Assembly: GCF_013410375.1 (NCBI RefSeq)
Contig: NZ_JACCFL010000001.1
Location: 3,596,001-3,660,000 of the forward strand
Length of the DNA stretch: 64,000 bases
Direction: 5' to 3'
From: Leifsonia shinshuensis
GTDB taxonomy: Bacteria; Actinomycetota; Actinomycetes; Actinomycetales; Microbacteriaceae
The notes under the pieces are model-generated. The model made no database searches. It was not told the DNA's origin and saw only the letters and a program-made list of their open reading frames with translations. Shown in pieces: positions 1 through 11,228 of the stretch (the first letter of the stretch is position 1; each line of letters opens with the position of its first letter). Both the position numbers and the translations under genes were made by a program.

Positions 1-28
1 GGTACGGATCGACTGCGGGTGGAGCGGG

Positions 29-1531
29 TCAGGCCCGGACGACCTCGCCGGCGTGGGCGTCCGCCAGGTCGAGGACGGCCGCGGTCTCCGCGAGCACGCG
101 CTCGGCCTCCTTCGGGCGGTCGTTGAGCGTGGTGCCGACCGTCGGGATGAGGCGCTTCAGCGTCGGGAGCCAGCCGTCGTAGCGGTCAGGGAAGCACTGC
201 TTGAGCAGGTCGACCATGATCGGCACGGCCGTCGACGCACCCGGAGACGCGCCGAGCAGGCCGGCGATCGAGCCGTCGGCCGAGGCGATGACCTCGGTGC
301 CGAACTGGAGCACGCCGCCCTTCTTCGGGTCCTTCTTCATCACCTGGACGCGCTGGCCCGCGGTGATGAGCTCCCAGTCCTCGGACTTCGCCGTCGGCAT
401 GAACTCCCGCAGCGCGTTCAGCTTCTTCTCGCGGTTGGCCAGCACTTCGCCGACGAGGTACTTGATGAGGGAGAAGTTGTCGCGCGCGACGGCCAGCATC
501 GGGCCGAGGTTGCCGGCGCGGACCGAGCCGGGCAGGTCCCACCAGCTGCCGTTCTTGAGGAACTTGGGGCTGAAGCCCGCGTACGGGCCGAACAGCAGCG
601 AGGTCTCGCCGTCCACCACGCGGGTGTCGAGGTGCGGGACGGACATCGGCGGGGCGCCGACCGCGGCCTTGCCGTAGACCTTCGCCTGGTGCTGCGCGAC
701 GATCTTCGGGTTGGAGGTGCGCAGGAACTGGCCCGAGATCGGGAAGCCGCCGAAGCCCTTGATCTCGGGGATGCCGGACTTCTGCAGCAGGTGCAGCGCG
801 CCGCCGCCCGCGCCGACGAAGACGAAGCGCGCGAGGGCCTCGTGCGGCGTGTGGCCGACCTCGTGGCGCACGCGGATCTTCCAGAGCTCGTCGGAGGTGC
901 GCTTGATGCTCAGGACCTTGTGGTTGAGCGCGAGGTCCGCGCCGTTGGCGACCAGGTCGTCGATGAGGGCGCGGGTGAGCGCGCCGAAGTCGACGTCGGT
1001 GCCCGCGGTCTGCCGCGTGGCCGCGATGCGCTGCTTGGGGTTGCGCTTCTTGGTCAGGAGCGGGGTCCACTGGCCGATCGTCGCCGGGTCCTCGGAGTAC
1101 TCCATGCCCTCGAACAGCGGCTGGTCCTTGAGCGCCTCGTAGCGCTTGCGCAGGTAGCGCACGTTGTCGCGGCCGCGCACGAAGGTCATGTGCGGCGTCG
1201 CGTTGATGAAGGTCCGCGGGTCCGGCAGGTGGCCGGCGGCGACCAGGGAGGCCCAGTACTGCCGGCTGAGCTGGAACTGCTCGTTGATGCTGATGGCCTT
1301 GGCGGGGTCGACGCTGCCGTCGGGGGCCTCGGGCATGTAGTTCAGCTCGCAGAGGGCGGCGTGGCCCGTTCCTGCGTTGTTCCACGGGTTCGAGCTCTCC
1401 TGGGCCACCTCGCCCAGGGACTCGTAGATGCGGATGGTCCAGTCGGGCTGGACGCGCTGGATCATGGAGCCCAGCGTCGCGCTCATGATGCCGCCGCCGA
1501 TCAGGACGACGTCGATGGGGTCAGTGCTCAC
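29..1531 (-). CDS. mqo: malate:quinone oxidoreductase
   Basis: Peripheral membrane FAD enzyme that oxidises malate to oxaloacetate and passes electrons to the quinone pool, replacing or complementing malate dehydrogenase in the TCA cycle. The 500-residue product has the usual Mqo length. An FAD-binding glycine motif ([14 protein letters not shown], residues 8-21) is followed by the Mqo-typical [21 protein letters not shown] stretch around residues 45-65. The start is GTG. The gene lies 72 bp downstream of a co-directional membrane protein gene, with a perfect 18-bp palindrome in the gap that may control it. Family assignment is very secure. Confidence 0.97.
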   Translation of the reverse strand: MSTDPIDVVLIGGGIMSATLGSMIQRVQPDWTIRIYESLGEVAQESSNPWNNAGTGHAALCELNYMPEAPDGSVDPAKAISINEQFQLSRQYWASLVAAGHLPDPRTFINATPHMTFVRGRDNVRYLRKRYEALKDQPLFEGMEYSEDPATIGQWTPLLTKKRNPKQRIAATRQTAGTDVDFGALTRALIDDLVANGADLALNHKVLSIKRTSDELWKIRVRHEVGHTPHEALARFVFVGAGGGALHLLQKSGIPEIKGFGGFPISGQFLRTSNPKIVAQHQAKVYGKAAVGAPPMSVPHLDTRVVDGETSLLFGPYAGFSPKFLKNGSWWDLPGSVRAGNLGPMLAVARDNFSLIKYLVGEVLANREKKLNALREFMPTAKSEDWELITAGQRVQVMKKDPKKGGVLQFGTEVIASADGSIAGLLGASPGASTAVPIMVDLLKQCFPDRYDGWLPTLKRLIPTVGTTLNDRPKEAERVLAETAAVLDLADAHAGEVVRA

Positions 1532-1581
1532 CAGACAATCCTACGGCGAGCGCGCTCATCCCCTGTCGTCGCGCGAGGATC

Positions 1582-1599
1582 TGTCTCGATATCGAGACA
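1582..1599. promoter_or_regulatory. perfect 18-bp palindrome upstream of mqo
   Basis: TGTCTCGATATCGAGACA is its own reverse complement. It lies between the stop of the 139-residue membrane protein gene and the mqo start, 51 bp upstream of the latter, where an operator would be expected. The cognate regulator is unknown and nothing nearby obviously matches it. Confidence 0.5.
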
Positions 1600-1603
1600 T
1601 CGG

Positions 1604-2023
1604 CTAGGCCGCCGACGCCCCGGCGACGATGAGGGCGACGCCGGAGACGACCATGCTGAACAGGAGCGCGGCGAACCCGATCCAGACCAACGCGATCGCG
1701 CCGTTGGGCTTCTGCGGGTCGCGGCCGAGGGGCGAGAAGAAGAAGCCGGCCGGGATGAGGATGGCGGTGACCAGGACGCCGATCGCCCCGAAGTGCATCC
1801 AGCCGGTCACCTTGGCCGCGTCGAGCAGCAGGAGGGTGACCAGTCCCAGGATCACGAGGACGCCGGCGTGGGCATGGCCGGCGCGGAAGAAGGACTTCTG
1901 CAGGTCGTTGGCCCCCTGCTTGCCGGTGACGACGCGCAGCATGAAGGTGCCGCCGTAGGCGATGCCGATGACGGTGAGCAGGACGATGCCGGCGACGATG
2001 GCGCTGGCGGGTTGCAGCAGCAT
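1604..2023 (-). CDS. small four-helix membrane protein
   Basis: 139-residue integral membrane protein of unknown function. Four hydrophobic segments are visible at roughly residues 6-28, 52-70, 77-97 and 110-135, with a charged loop (RVVTGKQGANDLQKSFFRAGHAHAG, about 30-54) between the first two. It starts with ATG and is transcribed divergently from a MerR regulator; two inverted repeats fill the intergenic space, so the MerR protein is its likely regulator. I do not recognise a named family. Confidence 0.8.
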   Translation of the reverse strand: MLLQPASAIVAGIVLLTVIGIAYGGTFMLRVVTGKQGANDLQKSFFRAGHAHAGVLVILGLVTLLLLDAAKVTGWMHFGAIGVLVTAILIPAGFFFSPLGRDPQKPNGAIALVWIGFAALLFSMVVSGVALIVAGASAA

Positions 2024-2036
2024 GACGGCTCCTCGG

Positions 2037-2057
2037 TTGGATAGTGTCGGTATCCAA
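2037..2057. promoter_or_regulatory. MerR-type operator 1 (TTGGATA-N7-TATCCAA)
   Basis: Perfect 7-bp inverted repeat with a 7-bp spacer in the 79-bp divergent region between the membrane protein gene and the MerR gene. A second, nearly identical copy starts 24 bp further on. Binding by the adjacent MerR protein is inferred from position. Confidence 0.65.
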
Positions 2058-2060
2058 AGA

Positions 2061-2081
2061 CTAGATAGTATTAGTATCCAG
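2061..2081. promoter_or_regulatory. MerR-type operator 2 (CTAGATA-N7-TATCCAG)
   Basis: Second copy of the inverted repeat, with one mismatch between its arms. Both copies share the core GATAGT-N5-GTATCC and are spaced 24 bp apart, so two dimers could bind nearly the same face of the helix. Confidence 0.6.
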
Positions 2082-2102
2082 AGTCAAGAGGCAGGTGATC
2101 GG

Positions 2103-2816
2103 ATGCGCATCTCGGAGCTGGTCGAGCGGACGGGCGTCCCGCTGGCGACGGTCAAGTTCTACCTGCGGCAGGGGATGCTGCCGCCCGGTGAGGCCGTCAG
2201 CGCGACGCGCGCCGAGTACGGCGAGGCGCACGTGCGGCGGATCGGCCTCATCCGGGCGCTGTCGGACGTGGCCGGACTGCCGCTCGGGCGGGTGAAGGAT
2301 GTGCTGGATCTGATCGACGAGCCGGGTGGCGAGGCGGCGGACCAGGGACAGGATGGTGGCGGTGGCCTGCCGGACACCGGCCTGCCGGACACCGGACTGT
2401 TCGACGCGCTCGGCCAGGCCGTCGCCGCGCTGCCGCCCTACCTGGAGGACGCACAGCCGCCGTTCCCCCGCGCCGAGGCGGCCATCGCGGCGATCGGGCA
2501 GGTCTACGACGAGCGCTACGCGGCGGTGGCCCAGCTCGAGCGCGCGCTCGAGGCGGTGGAGGCCGGCGGCATCCCGATGACGGAGGAACGCCTCCACGTC
2601 TACGCCGCGCACCTGCGGGCGATGGCGGAGTACGACCTCAGCCGGATGCCGGAGGACGGCGGACGGGAGGCGCAACTCGGCTACGCCGTGCTCGGCACGG
2701 CGCTTTACGACCCTGTGGTCGCGGCCTTGCGCCGCCTGGCCCACCAGGACGTCGCCGCCCGCCGCCTGGGCGCGCCACCGCCTCCCGCGGGCGCCGAGAC
2801 GCCGAAGGGCACGTGA
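2103..2816 (+). CDS. MerR family transcriptional regulator
   Basis: DNA-binding regulator of 237 residues. The N-terminus (MRISELVERTGVPLATVKFYLR, then ARRIGLIRAL-like text) is a typical MerR winged helix-turn-helix over about residues 1-70. The C-terminal part is helical and unrecognised and contains a two-fold GLPDT repeat (15-bp units near position 2375-2404). ATG at 2103 is chosen because the HTH begins there; an open frame continues upstream but crosses the operators. Divergent from the small membrane protein. The stop codon lies inside the following terminator stem. No effector-binding cysteines typical of metal sensors are seen. Confidence 0.88.
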   Translation: MRISELVERTGVPLATVKFYLRQGMLPPGEAVSATRAEYGEAHVRRIGLIRALSDVAGLPLGRVKDVLDLIDEPGGEAADQGQDGGGGLPDTGLPDTGLFDALGQAVAALPPYLEDAQPPFPRAEAAIAAIGQVYDERYAAVAQLERALEAVEAGGIPMTEERLHVYAAHLRAMAEYDLSRMPEDGGREAQLGYAVLGTALYDPVVAALRRLAHQDVAARRLGAPPPPAGAETPKGT

Positions 2817-2852
2817 ACGCCCCTGCGATTCAGGGGGCGTTCACGTGCCCTT
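2805..2852. terminator. bidirectional hairpin terminator between merR and asd
   Basis: AAGGGCACGTGAACGCCCCTG pairs with its reverse complement (one bulged G) across a 5-nt loop. It overlaps the merR stop codon and sits 13 bp from the 3' end of the convergent asd gene, so it can serve both. Confidence 0.8.
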
Positions 2853-2864
2853 GGATGATGCGGG

Positions 2865-5304
<2,440 letters not shown>

Positions 5305-5347
5305 AGGCACTCCAGAACTCACGGGAGTGACCATTCTACCGGCCGCG

Positions 5348-5376
5348 GATATGCCGCCCCGGCCATGTGACGTCAA
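5348..5376 (-). promoter_or_regulatory. candidate lysC promoter
   Basis: On the minus strand TTGACG (5376-5371) is followed after 17 bp by CATATC (5353-5348), about 45 bp upstream of the chosen lysC start. The -10 match is only moderate. Confidence 0.4.
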
Positions 5377-5399
5377 CGCGCGGGCTGCCGCGGGCGGGG

Positions 5400-5996
5400 T
5401 CAGGAGACCTGGCGGCGGCCCTCGAAGGCCCGCCCGAGCGTGACCTCGTCGGCGTACTCGAGGTCGCCGCCGACCGGGAGGCCGGAGGCGAGCCGCGTGA
5501 CGCGGATCTCGAGCGTGGTGAGCAGCCGGCTGAGGTAGGTGGCCGTGGCCTCCCCCTCCAGGTTCGGGTCGGTCGCGATGATGACCTCCTGCACCGTGCC
5601 GTCGGCGAGGCGCTGCATGAGCTGTCGGATGCGGAGGTCGTCCGGGCCGACGCCGTCGATCGGGCTGATCGCGCCGCCGAGCACGTGATAGAGCCCGCGG
5701 AACTCGCGGGTGCGCTCGATGGCGACGACGTCCTTGGCCTCCTCGACCACGCAGATGACGTCGGGCGTCCGGCGCGGGTCGCGGCAGATCGAGCAGGTGG
5801 CCTGCTCGGAGACGTTGCCGCAGATCTCGCAGAACCGCACCTTGTCGCGCACCTCGAGCAGCACCTCGGCCAGCCGGGTGACGTCGAAGCTCTCGGTCTG
5901 CAGGATGTGGAACGCGATCCGCTGCGCCGACTTCGGCCCGATGCCGGGGAGGCGGCCGAGCTCGTCGATCAGTTCCTGGACGATGCCCTCGTACAC
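5400..5996 (-). CDS. recR: recombination mediator protein RecR
   Basis: Works with RecF/RecO in loading RecA at gaps. At 198 residues it is the standard length. An N-terminal helix-hairpin-helix region ([13 protein letters not shown], about 16-28) precedes a C4 zinc finger (Cys56, 59, 68, 71) and a Toprim domain ([12 protein letters not shown] onward). It starts 4 bp downstream of the dnaX stop, so the two are co-transcribed. The YbaB/EbfC gene that commonly sits between dnaX and recR is not present here. Confidence 0.97.
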   Translation of the reverse strand: MYEGIVQELIDELGRLPGIGPKSAQRIAFHILQTESFDVTRLAEVLLEVRDKVRFCEICGNVSEQATCSICRDPRRTPDVICVVEEAKDVVAIERTREFRGLYHVLGGAISPIDGVGPDDLRIRQLMQRLADGTVQEVIIATDPNLEGEATATYLSRLLTTLEIRVTRLASGLPVGGDLEYADEVTLGRAFEGRRQVS

Positions 5997-6000
5997 GGCG

Positions 6001-8586
6001 TTACCTCATGCCGTTCGTGGGAGGCGCGGGCTGCTCCTCGAGGAACCGGGCGCCGAGGATCTCGCGGACGACCGCCTCGCCGTAGCGCTGCGGTGCCTGG
6101 AAGGTGGGCGTGCGGGCGCCGGAGGCGGGGGCGGAGCGCTCGGAGGCCGGGCGCTCGGGGTTCTGGCGATCGGAGCTCTGGCGCTCGGGGGCCGGGCGCT
6201 GCGGGGCCGATCGTTCGGGCGCACGGGTCTGGGGGGCCGGACGCTGGCGAGGGGCCTCCACGACCGGCTCGGACGGCGCGGCGGACCAGTCGCCCTCCGG
6301 CTCGTCGGGGACGGCGGCCTCGTAGGGCGGCTCGGTCTCCTCCGGCGGCTCGAGGTCGTCGGGCGGGAGGTCGTCCGGCAGACCCGCGACGGACGGCGCC
6401 GCCGGGGAGGGCGCCGTCGGGGCGGACGCGCGCGCGGCAGGCGCCTCCGGTCGCTCCAGGGTGGCCACCGCGGCGGGAGGGGATGACGGGATGGCGACGG
6501 TCGCCCACTCGGTGACGGAGGACGACGCCGGGGATGCCGACGCGGCGGGCGGCGCTGCCGGGGTCGACGAAGATGCCGGGGCCGAAGCAGATGCCGGGGC
6601 CGAAGACAGAGCGGGCGACGACGCCCCGGCCGATCCGCGCGCACCCTCTCCGGGCGCGGTCGAGCCCGCGGAGGGCGCCGGAGCCGCGGCAGGGCGGGCG
6701 CCCGTGGCGTCCCCGTCCGCGCCGGGCCAGGTCGGGGCCTCCGGGGCCGCGGGGGCACCGCCGGACGGGCGCGCGGGGCCGCCGGACGGGGCGCCGTCGG
6801 CGCGCGCGATGAACTTGACCCGGATGCCCAGGATGTCGATGATCGCCTGGCGGAGGTATTCGCTCACGCCCTGACCGCCCGGCGTCTGCGGCTGGCGGAA
6901 GCTCTGCACGTCGTTGTCGCTCGGGAACGACAGCGTGAGGACGTCGTCGTTGAGCGCGCGGACCTGGGCGGTGAACACGACCATCCACGCGCTGCGCTTG
7001 GCGCGCTGCACGGCGTCGAGGATCTGCGGCCACGAGTCCTTGACCTGCTGGGTCGAGACGGCGCCCACTGCGGCAGGCGCGGCCGGCGCGGGAGGGGCGG
7101 GTGCAGCAGCAGCAGCAGCCGCCGCCGGCGCCGCCTCCTGCACCGGAGCCGGCTGCTCGGCCGGCGCGGCAGCGGGAGCCGCGGCCCGAGCAGGCGCCGT
7201 GGCGGCGGTCTCGGCCGGCTCGGTCGCAGAATTCACGGATGCAGCGACGGGGGCGGAAGGCGCGGGCGCAGACGTCCCACGCGCGGAGGTCCCAGCCGCA
7301 GAGGCCCCAGCCCCGGAAGCCGCGGGCGCCGCCGTCGTCACCGGCGCAGCAGCCGCAGGCGCGACCGCGGCAGCAGGCGCCGCCTCCCGCACCGACCCCG
7401 CGCCGCCGGCGTCGCTGACGCCGACCCGGCGCTCCAGCCGCTCCACCCGGGCGAGCGCTCCGCGCTCGGTGTCGTCGCTGGACGGCACCAGCACGCGGGC
7501 GATCATCAGCTCCAGGTGCAGGCGCGGCGAGGTCGCACCGGTCATCTCGGTGAGCGCGGCGTTCACGATGTCGGCCGCGCGGCTGAGCTCGGCGGCGCCG
7601 AACTTCATCGCCTGCACGCCCATCCGGTCGAGCTCGTCCTGCGGAACGCCGCGGAGGACGGCGGCCGCGCCGTCGACGCTCGTCGCGGCGACCACGATCA
7701 GGTCGCGCAGCCGCTCCAGGAGGTCGTCCACGAAGCGCCGCGGGTCCTGCCCGGTCTGGATGACGCGGTCCACCGCGGCGAAGGCGCCGGCGGCGTCGCG
7801 CGCGGCGATCGCGTCGATGACCTCGTCGAGCAGCGCGGCGTGCGTGTAGCCGAGCAGCGCGACCGCGCGCTCGTACTCGATGCTGCTGCCCTCGGACCCG
7901 GCCATGAGCTGGTCGAGCAGGGAAAGGGTGTCGCGCGGCGAGCCGCCTCCCGCGCGCACCACGAGCGGGAGCACGCCCGGCGCGACGGTCATCCCCTCGC
8001 TGTCGCAGAGCTGCTGGACGTACTCCAGCATCTGGGCGGGCGGCACCAGCCGGAACGGATAGTGGTGCGTGCGCGAGCGGATGGTGCCGATGACCTTCTC
8101 GGGCTCGGTCGTCGCGAAGATGAACTTCACGTGCTCCGGCGGCTCCTCCACGATCTTCAGCAGGGCGTTGAAGCCCTGCGGAGTGACCATGTGCGCCTCG
8201 TCGAGGATGAAGATCTTGTAGCGGTCGCGGGCCGGGGCGAAGATGGCGCGCTCGCGGATGTCGCGGGCGTCGTCCACTCCGTTGTGGCTGGCCGCATCGA
8301 TCTCGACCACGTCGAGCGACCCGGAGCCGTCGCGGCTGAGCTCGACGCAGCTCTCGCACTTGCCGCACGGGGTGTCGGTGGGCCCCTCCGCGCAGTTGAG
8401 GCAGCGCGCGAGGATCCGGGCGGAGGTGGTCTTGCCGCAGCCGCGCGGGCCGGAGAAGAGGTAGGCGTGGTTGACCCGGTTGGTGCGCAGCGCCGTCATG
8501 AGCGGCTCCGTCACCTGCGACTGGCCGATCATCTCGGCGAAGGTGTCGGGCCGATAGCGGCGATACAGAGCGGTTACCACCCACAC
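6001..8586 (-). CDS. dnaX: DNA polymerase III subunit gamma/tau
   Basis: Clamp-loader ATPase of the replicative polymerase. The 861-residue product shows the clamp-loader AAA+ domain with Walker A GPRGCGKT (46-53), a zinc module (Cys65, 74, 77, 80), and FILDEAHM as Walker B. After about residue 370 comes a very long Ala/Pro/Ser-rich, low-complexity linker, as in other actinobacterial tau proteins, and a short conserved tail ([23 protein letters not shown]). The first codons are ATG TGG GTG GTA ACC; GTG at 8580 ([11 protein letters not shown]) is an equally plausible start. Co-transcribed with recR. Confidence 0.96.
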   Translation of the reverse strand: MWVVTALYRRYRPDTFAEMIGQSQVTEPLMTALRTNRVNHAYLFSGPRGCGKTTSARILARCLNCAEGPTDTPCGKCESCVELSRDGSGSLDVVEIDAASHNGVDDARDIRERAIFAPARDRYKIFILDEAHMVTPQGFNALLKIVEEPPEHVKFIFATTEPEKVIGTIRSRTHHYPFRLVPPAQMLEYVQQLCDSEGMTVAPGVLPLVVRAGGGSPRDTLSLLDQLMAGSEGSSIEYERAVALLGYTHAALLDEVIDAIAARDAAGAFAAVDRVIQTGQDPRRFVDDLLERLRDLIVVAATSVDGAAAVLRGVPQDELDRMGVQAMKFGAAELSRAADIVNAALTEMTGATSPRLHLELMIARVLVPSSDDTERGALARVERLERRVGVSDAGGAGSVREAAPAAAVAPAAAAPVTTAAPAASGAGASAAGTSARGTSAPAPSAPVAASVNSATEPAETAATAPARAAAPAAAPAEQPAPVQEAAPAAAAAAAAPAPPAPAAPAAVGAVSTQQVKDSWPQILDAVQRAKRSAWMVVFTAQVRALNDDVLTLSFPSDNDVQSFRQPQTPGGQGVSEYLRQAIIDILGIRVKFIARADGAPSGGPARPSGGAPAAPEAPTWPGADGDATGARPAAAPAPSAGSTAPGEGARGSAGASSPALSSAPASASAPASSSTPAAPPAASASPASSSVTEWATVAIPSSPPAAVATLERPEAPAARASAPTAPSPAAPSVAGLPDDLPPDDLEPPEETEPPYEAAVPDEPEGDWSAAPSEPVVEAPRQRPAPQTRAPERSAPQRPAPERQSSDRQNPERPASERSAPASGARTPTFQAPQRYGEAVVREILGARFLEEQPAPPTNGMR

Positions 8587-8661
8587 ATGCTACTTGCCGC
8601 CGCCGACAATCCGGCCGTCCGGCGGAGACTCGCCCCGCCGGTTCGTCCGCACCGCCCGCCG

Positions 8662-9933
8662 TCAGTGCCCCGGCACCGACGACGGCGCCGTCAAGGCGGT
8701 CAGGATGTCCGCCCAGAGGGCCTCCCGCGCCCGCTCCGTCGGCTGCGCCGCCGGGGCCGGCGGGAGCAGCAGCGGGGTGTACGGCGGGAGGTAGAAGAGG
8801 TGCGTCGCGTCCGGCGCCGTCAGGTACGCGTCGCCCTCGCGCGCCGGCCGCTTGCGCGCGGCGGCGTCCAGCCAGGCGCAGCCGTTCGCGAGCTCCTCGT
8901 CGCGCCCGGCGCAGCCCAGGACGACGGGTCCGGGGATGCGCTGGAGGTCGAGCACGGCGGCCGGCGCCGGGTCGTGCGTCCCCGTCGTGCACGGCACCCA
9001 GTCGCCGCCGACGGTGACCGCCGGGCTCGGCACGGGCGACGGGCAGATCAGACCGGTGGTGCCGCCCGGCGCGATCGCGCCGTAGACCGTCCCGGGATAG
9101 GCGGAGGCCGCCCAGAGCGCGAGCTGCGCGCCGCGCGAGGTCCCGAACGTGAAGATGCGCTGGTCGTCCACCCCCGGCCGGCCGCGCAGCCAGCTCAGCG
9201 CGGAGAGGAACCGCTCGGCCGGGAGGCTGCGCAACGGGTCGACCGCCCCGGCCGAGCCGTAGGTGGACAGGTCGAGCGTCGGGAACCCGAGCGCCGCGAG
9301 GGTCGCTGAGACGAGGACGCCCGTCGGCTCGCCGGGATCGGTGCCGTCGAACACGATGACGCCCGGGCGCACGCCCTCCGCCGCGCTGGTCGGCTCGAAG
9401 TAGTCCCCGGTGATGCCGTCGTCGAACACGGCGCGCGACGGCGCTGCCACCGACAGCCCGGTGCGCTGGACCCGCGTCTCCGCGACCAGGCGCCCGGCGA
9501 CCGTGGCCTGCAGATCGACCGAGAACGACGCGCCGCCCCAGGTCACGTCCGAGGTCGCCGCCTCTCCCGTGCTGCTGCGCATCGTCCAGAAGAGGCCCAT
9601 CCCGTCCGCACCGGTGAACGGCGCCTCCAGCGGGGCGTCCCTGGCGAGGTCGACCACGCCGTCGGCCGGCACCGCGTAGACGGCCTGCGACGACCAGAGG
9701 CCGCCGGGCCGCAGCGATGCGCGGATGGTCACCTGCTGCCCGGGCGGGAGGGCGAGCAGGCGGATGCCGACCGGCTGCCAGACCGGGCTGGGGTTCAGGC
9801 TCAGGTCGAACCGCGGTCCCGCGGCGCCCTGCTGCGACCCGCATCCCGCGAGGGCGGCCGCCGCGAGCACGACGCCGGCCAGCGCCGCGAGCGCACGGCG
9901 CACGGCGGCGCGGGTCCCTCCGGCGACGTTCAC
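8662..9933 (-). CDS. lipoprotein, acyl-CoA thioester hydrolase/BAAT family (catalytic Ser retained)
   Basis: Predicted exported lipoprotein of 423 residues; signal peptide with lipobox LAGC (Cys31). After a beta-sandwich N-terminal region like acyl-CoA thioesterase/BAAT N-domains (SSQAVYAVPADGVVDLARD...GLFWTM) follows an alpha/beta hydrolase C-domain with nucleophile elbow FGTSRG (Ser266), an Asp in GRDEEL and a His in DATHLFYLPP, i.e. a complete candidate triad. GTG at 9933 is chosen because it overlaps the upstream stop (GTGA). It is the last and only apparently catalytic member of three tandem paralogues downstream of pta-ackA. Substrate unknown; extracytoplasmic location makes an acyl-CoA substrate doubtful. 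Confidence 0.85.
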   Translation of the reverse strand: MNVAGGTRAAVRRALAALAGVVLAAAALAGCGSQQGAAGPRFDLSLNPSPVWQPVGIRLLALPPGQQVTIRASLRPGGLWSSQAVYAVPADGVVDLARDAPLEAPFTGADGMGLFWTMRSSTGEAATSDVTWGGASFSVDLQATVAGRLVAETRVQRTGLSVAAPSRAVFDDGITGDYFEPTSAAEGVRPGVIVFDGTDPGEPTGVLVSATLAALGFPTLDLSTYGSAGAVDPLRSLPAERFLSALSWLRGRPGVDDQRIFTFGTSRGAQLALWAASAYPGTVYGAIAPGGTTGLICPSPVPSPAVTVGGDWVPCTTGTHDPAPAAVLDLQRIPGPVVLGCAGRDEELANGCAWLDAAARKRPAREGDAYLTAPDATHLFYLPPYTPLLLPPAPAAQPTERAREALWADILTALTAPSSVPGH

Positions 9934-11228
9934 GGCTCGATGGCTCCTTCCAGCAGAGCGGTCACCCGAGACCAGAATGCCACCCGGGCGTCCTCGGTCG
10001 CCTGCGCCGTCGCCGCGGGGAGGTCGCCCAGCCCGAGCGGGAGCATGGGCGGCGCGCTGACCTCGTGCGCCGCGCCCTGCGCGATCAGGGTCTCGCCCGT
10101 CGCCCGCGGGCCGCGCTCGTCGGCTCCGGCCCGCGTCCACTCGCACGCGCTCGGGAGCAGCTCGTCCGCGGTGCCGCAGGCGAGCAGGAGCGGGCCGGGG
10201 ATGCGGTTCAACGGCAGGATGGGCGTGTCCGCGATCCGGTCGTTCGGGCTCGCGCACGGTACGGCGCGACCCTGGTTCAGCAGCGTCGGCGCACCGGACG
10301 CCGACGCGCAGAGCTCCGCCGTCGGGCCGCTCGCGGCGATCGCGCCGTACACGGCGTCGGGCTCGCTCGCCGCGAACCAGAGTGCCAGCGGGGACGCGCT
10401 CCCCGTGCCGTAGACGATGATGTGCCGCGGGTCGACGCCGGGATCGCGGGCGAGCCAGGCGCGGGCGGCGTCGAAGGCCTCCACCGAGAGCGCGGCGGAG
10501 CCCGGGATCTGCCCCTCCGGCCCGAAGGCGGGGAGGACGAGCACGGGGAAGCCGATCGCGGCGATCCTGCGCGCGGCGAACGCGCCGGCCGCCGCGTCGT
10601 CGTCGCCGTCGATGAGGACGACGCCGGGGCGCGGGTGCACCAGTGTCGGCAGCGGCGTGAACAGCGTGCCGGGCCGCAGCGCCTCCTGCCCGGCGGAGGG
10701 GCCGGAGCCCGTCGACGCCGCCGCCCTGGCGAGGTCGGCGACCGTGACCTCGCGCTCGACGCTCTGCGCGGCCAGCGGCGAGCGCTGCACCTCCGCGACC
10801 GCGACCCTGCCGCCCTGCTGCTCCGCCGTCAGCTCCACGCGCACCTGGCCCTCCGCCCAGGCGCGCTCCAGGTCCTGCTGGCTGAGCGAGGGGCCGGTCA
10901 TGCTCCAGAACAGCGCGCCGGCGTCCGGCCGCACGTACGGCGCGGCGACCGGCTGCTGGGAGGACGTCTCGACGCGTCCATCCGGCGGCACCGCGTAGAC
11001 GGCCCGGGAGCTCCAGGTGCCGGCGACAGTGGTCGCGGTCGCCCGGAGGACCACGTCCTCCCCCGGCGTCAGCCCGGTGAGCGAGACGACCACCGGGTCC
11101 GCCGCCGCGTTGCCGAACCGCTGGACGACGATGCGCGCGCCGCCGGCTGGCGTCACGCAGCCGGCGAGCGCCCCGAGCACGACGACCGCCGCGAGCGCGA
11201 CGGCACCCAGGCGCAGGCGGCCGGTCAC
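9930..11228 (-). CDS. lipoprotein, BAAT-family paralogue with altered nucleophile elbow
   Basis: 432-residue paralogue of its two neighbours with the same architecture: lipobox LAGC (Cys24), thioesterase/BAAT-like N-domain (SSRAVYAVPPDGRVE...ALFWSM) and alpha/beta hydrolase C-domain. At the nucleophile elbow it reads YGTGSA instead of GTSRG, so residue 276 is Gly, with Ser shifted to 277; the Asp (CGTADELLP) and His (QGAAHEVSAPP) positions remain. Probably inactive, or using a displaced serine. GTG start overlaps the upstream stop by GTGA and its own stop overlaps the next start by GTGA, so the three are translationally coupled. Confidence 0.83.
   Translation of the reverse strand: MTGRLRLGAVALAAVVVLGALAGCVTPAGGARIVVQRFGNAAADPVVVSLTGLTPGEDVVLRATATTVAGTWSSRAVYAVPPDGRVETSSQQPVAAPYVRPDAGALFWSMTGPSLSQQDLERAWAEGQVRVELTAEQQGGRVAVAEVQRSPLAAQSVEREVTVADLARAAASTGSGPSAGQEALRPGTLFTPLPTLVHPRPGVVLIDGDDDAAAGAFAARRIAAIGFPVLVLPAFGPEGQIPGSAALSVEAFDAARAWLARDPGVDPRHIIVYGTGSASPLALWFAASEPDAVYGAIAASGPTAELCASASGAPTLLNQGRAVPCASPNDRIADTPILPLNRIPGPLLLACGTADELLPSACEWTRAGADERGPRATGETLIAQGAAHEVSAPPMLPLGLGDLPAATAQATEDARVAFWSRVTALLEGAIEP

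Noticed and set aside
53..2044. Long open frames antisense to mqo and many other genes (for example 53-2044 plus, 5969-9844 minus, 42295-46008 plus)
   Set aside because: Products are Arg/Ala/Gly-rich low-complexity text without motifs, mirroring the third-position GC bias of real genes on the other strand.
2805..2852. GTGAACG/CGTTCAC text in the merR-asd hairpin as another LacI operator
   Set aside because: The halves are separated as arms of a terminator stem and do not form the contiguous 14-bp palindrome seen at 34.4 kb.
7060..7400. Repetitive Ala/Pro-coding stretch in dnaX as a repeat element or rearrangement
   Set aside because: Low-complexity linkers are normal in actinobacterial tau subunits and the frame is intact through it.
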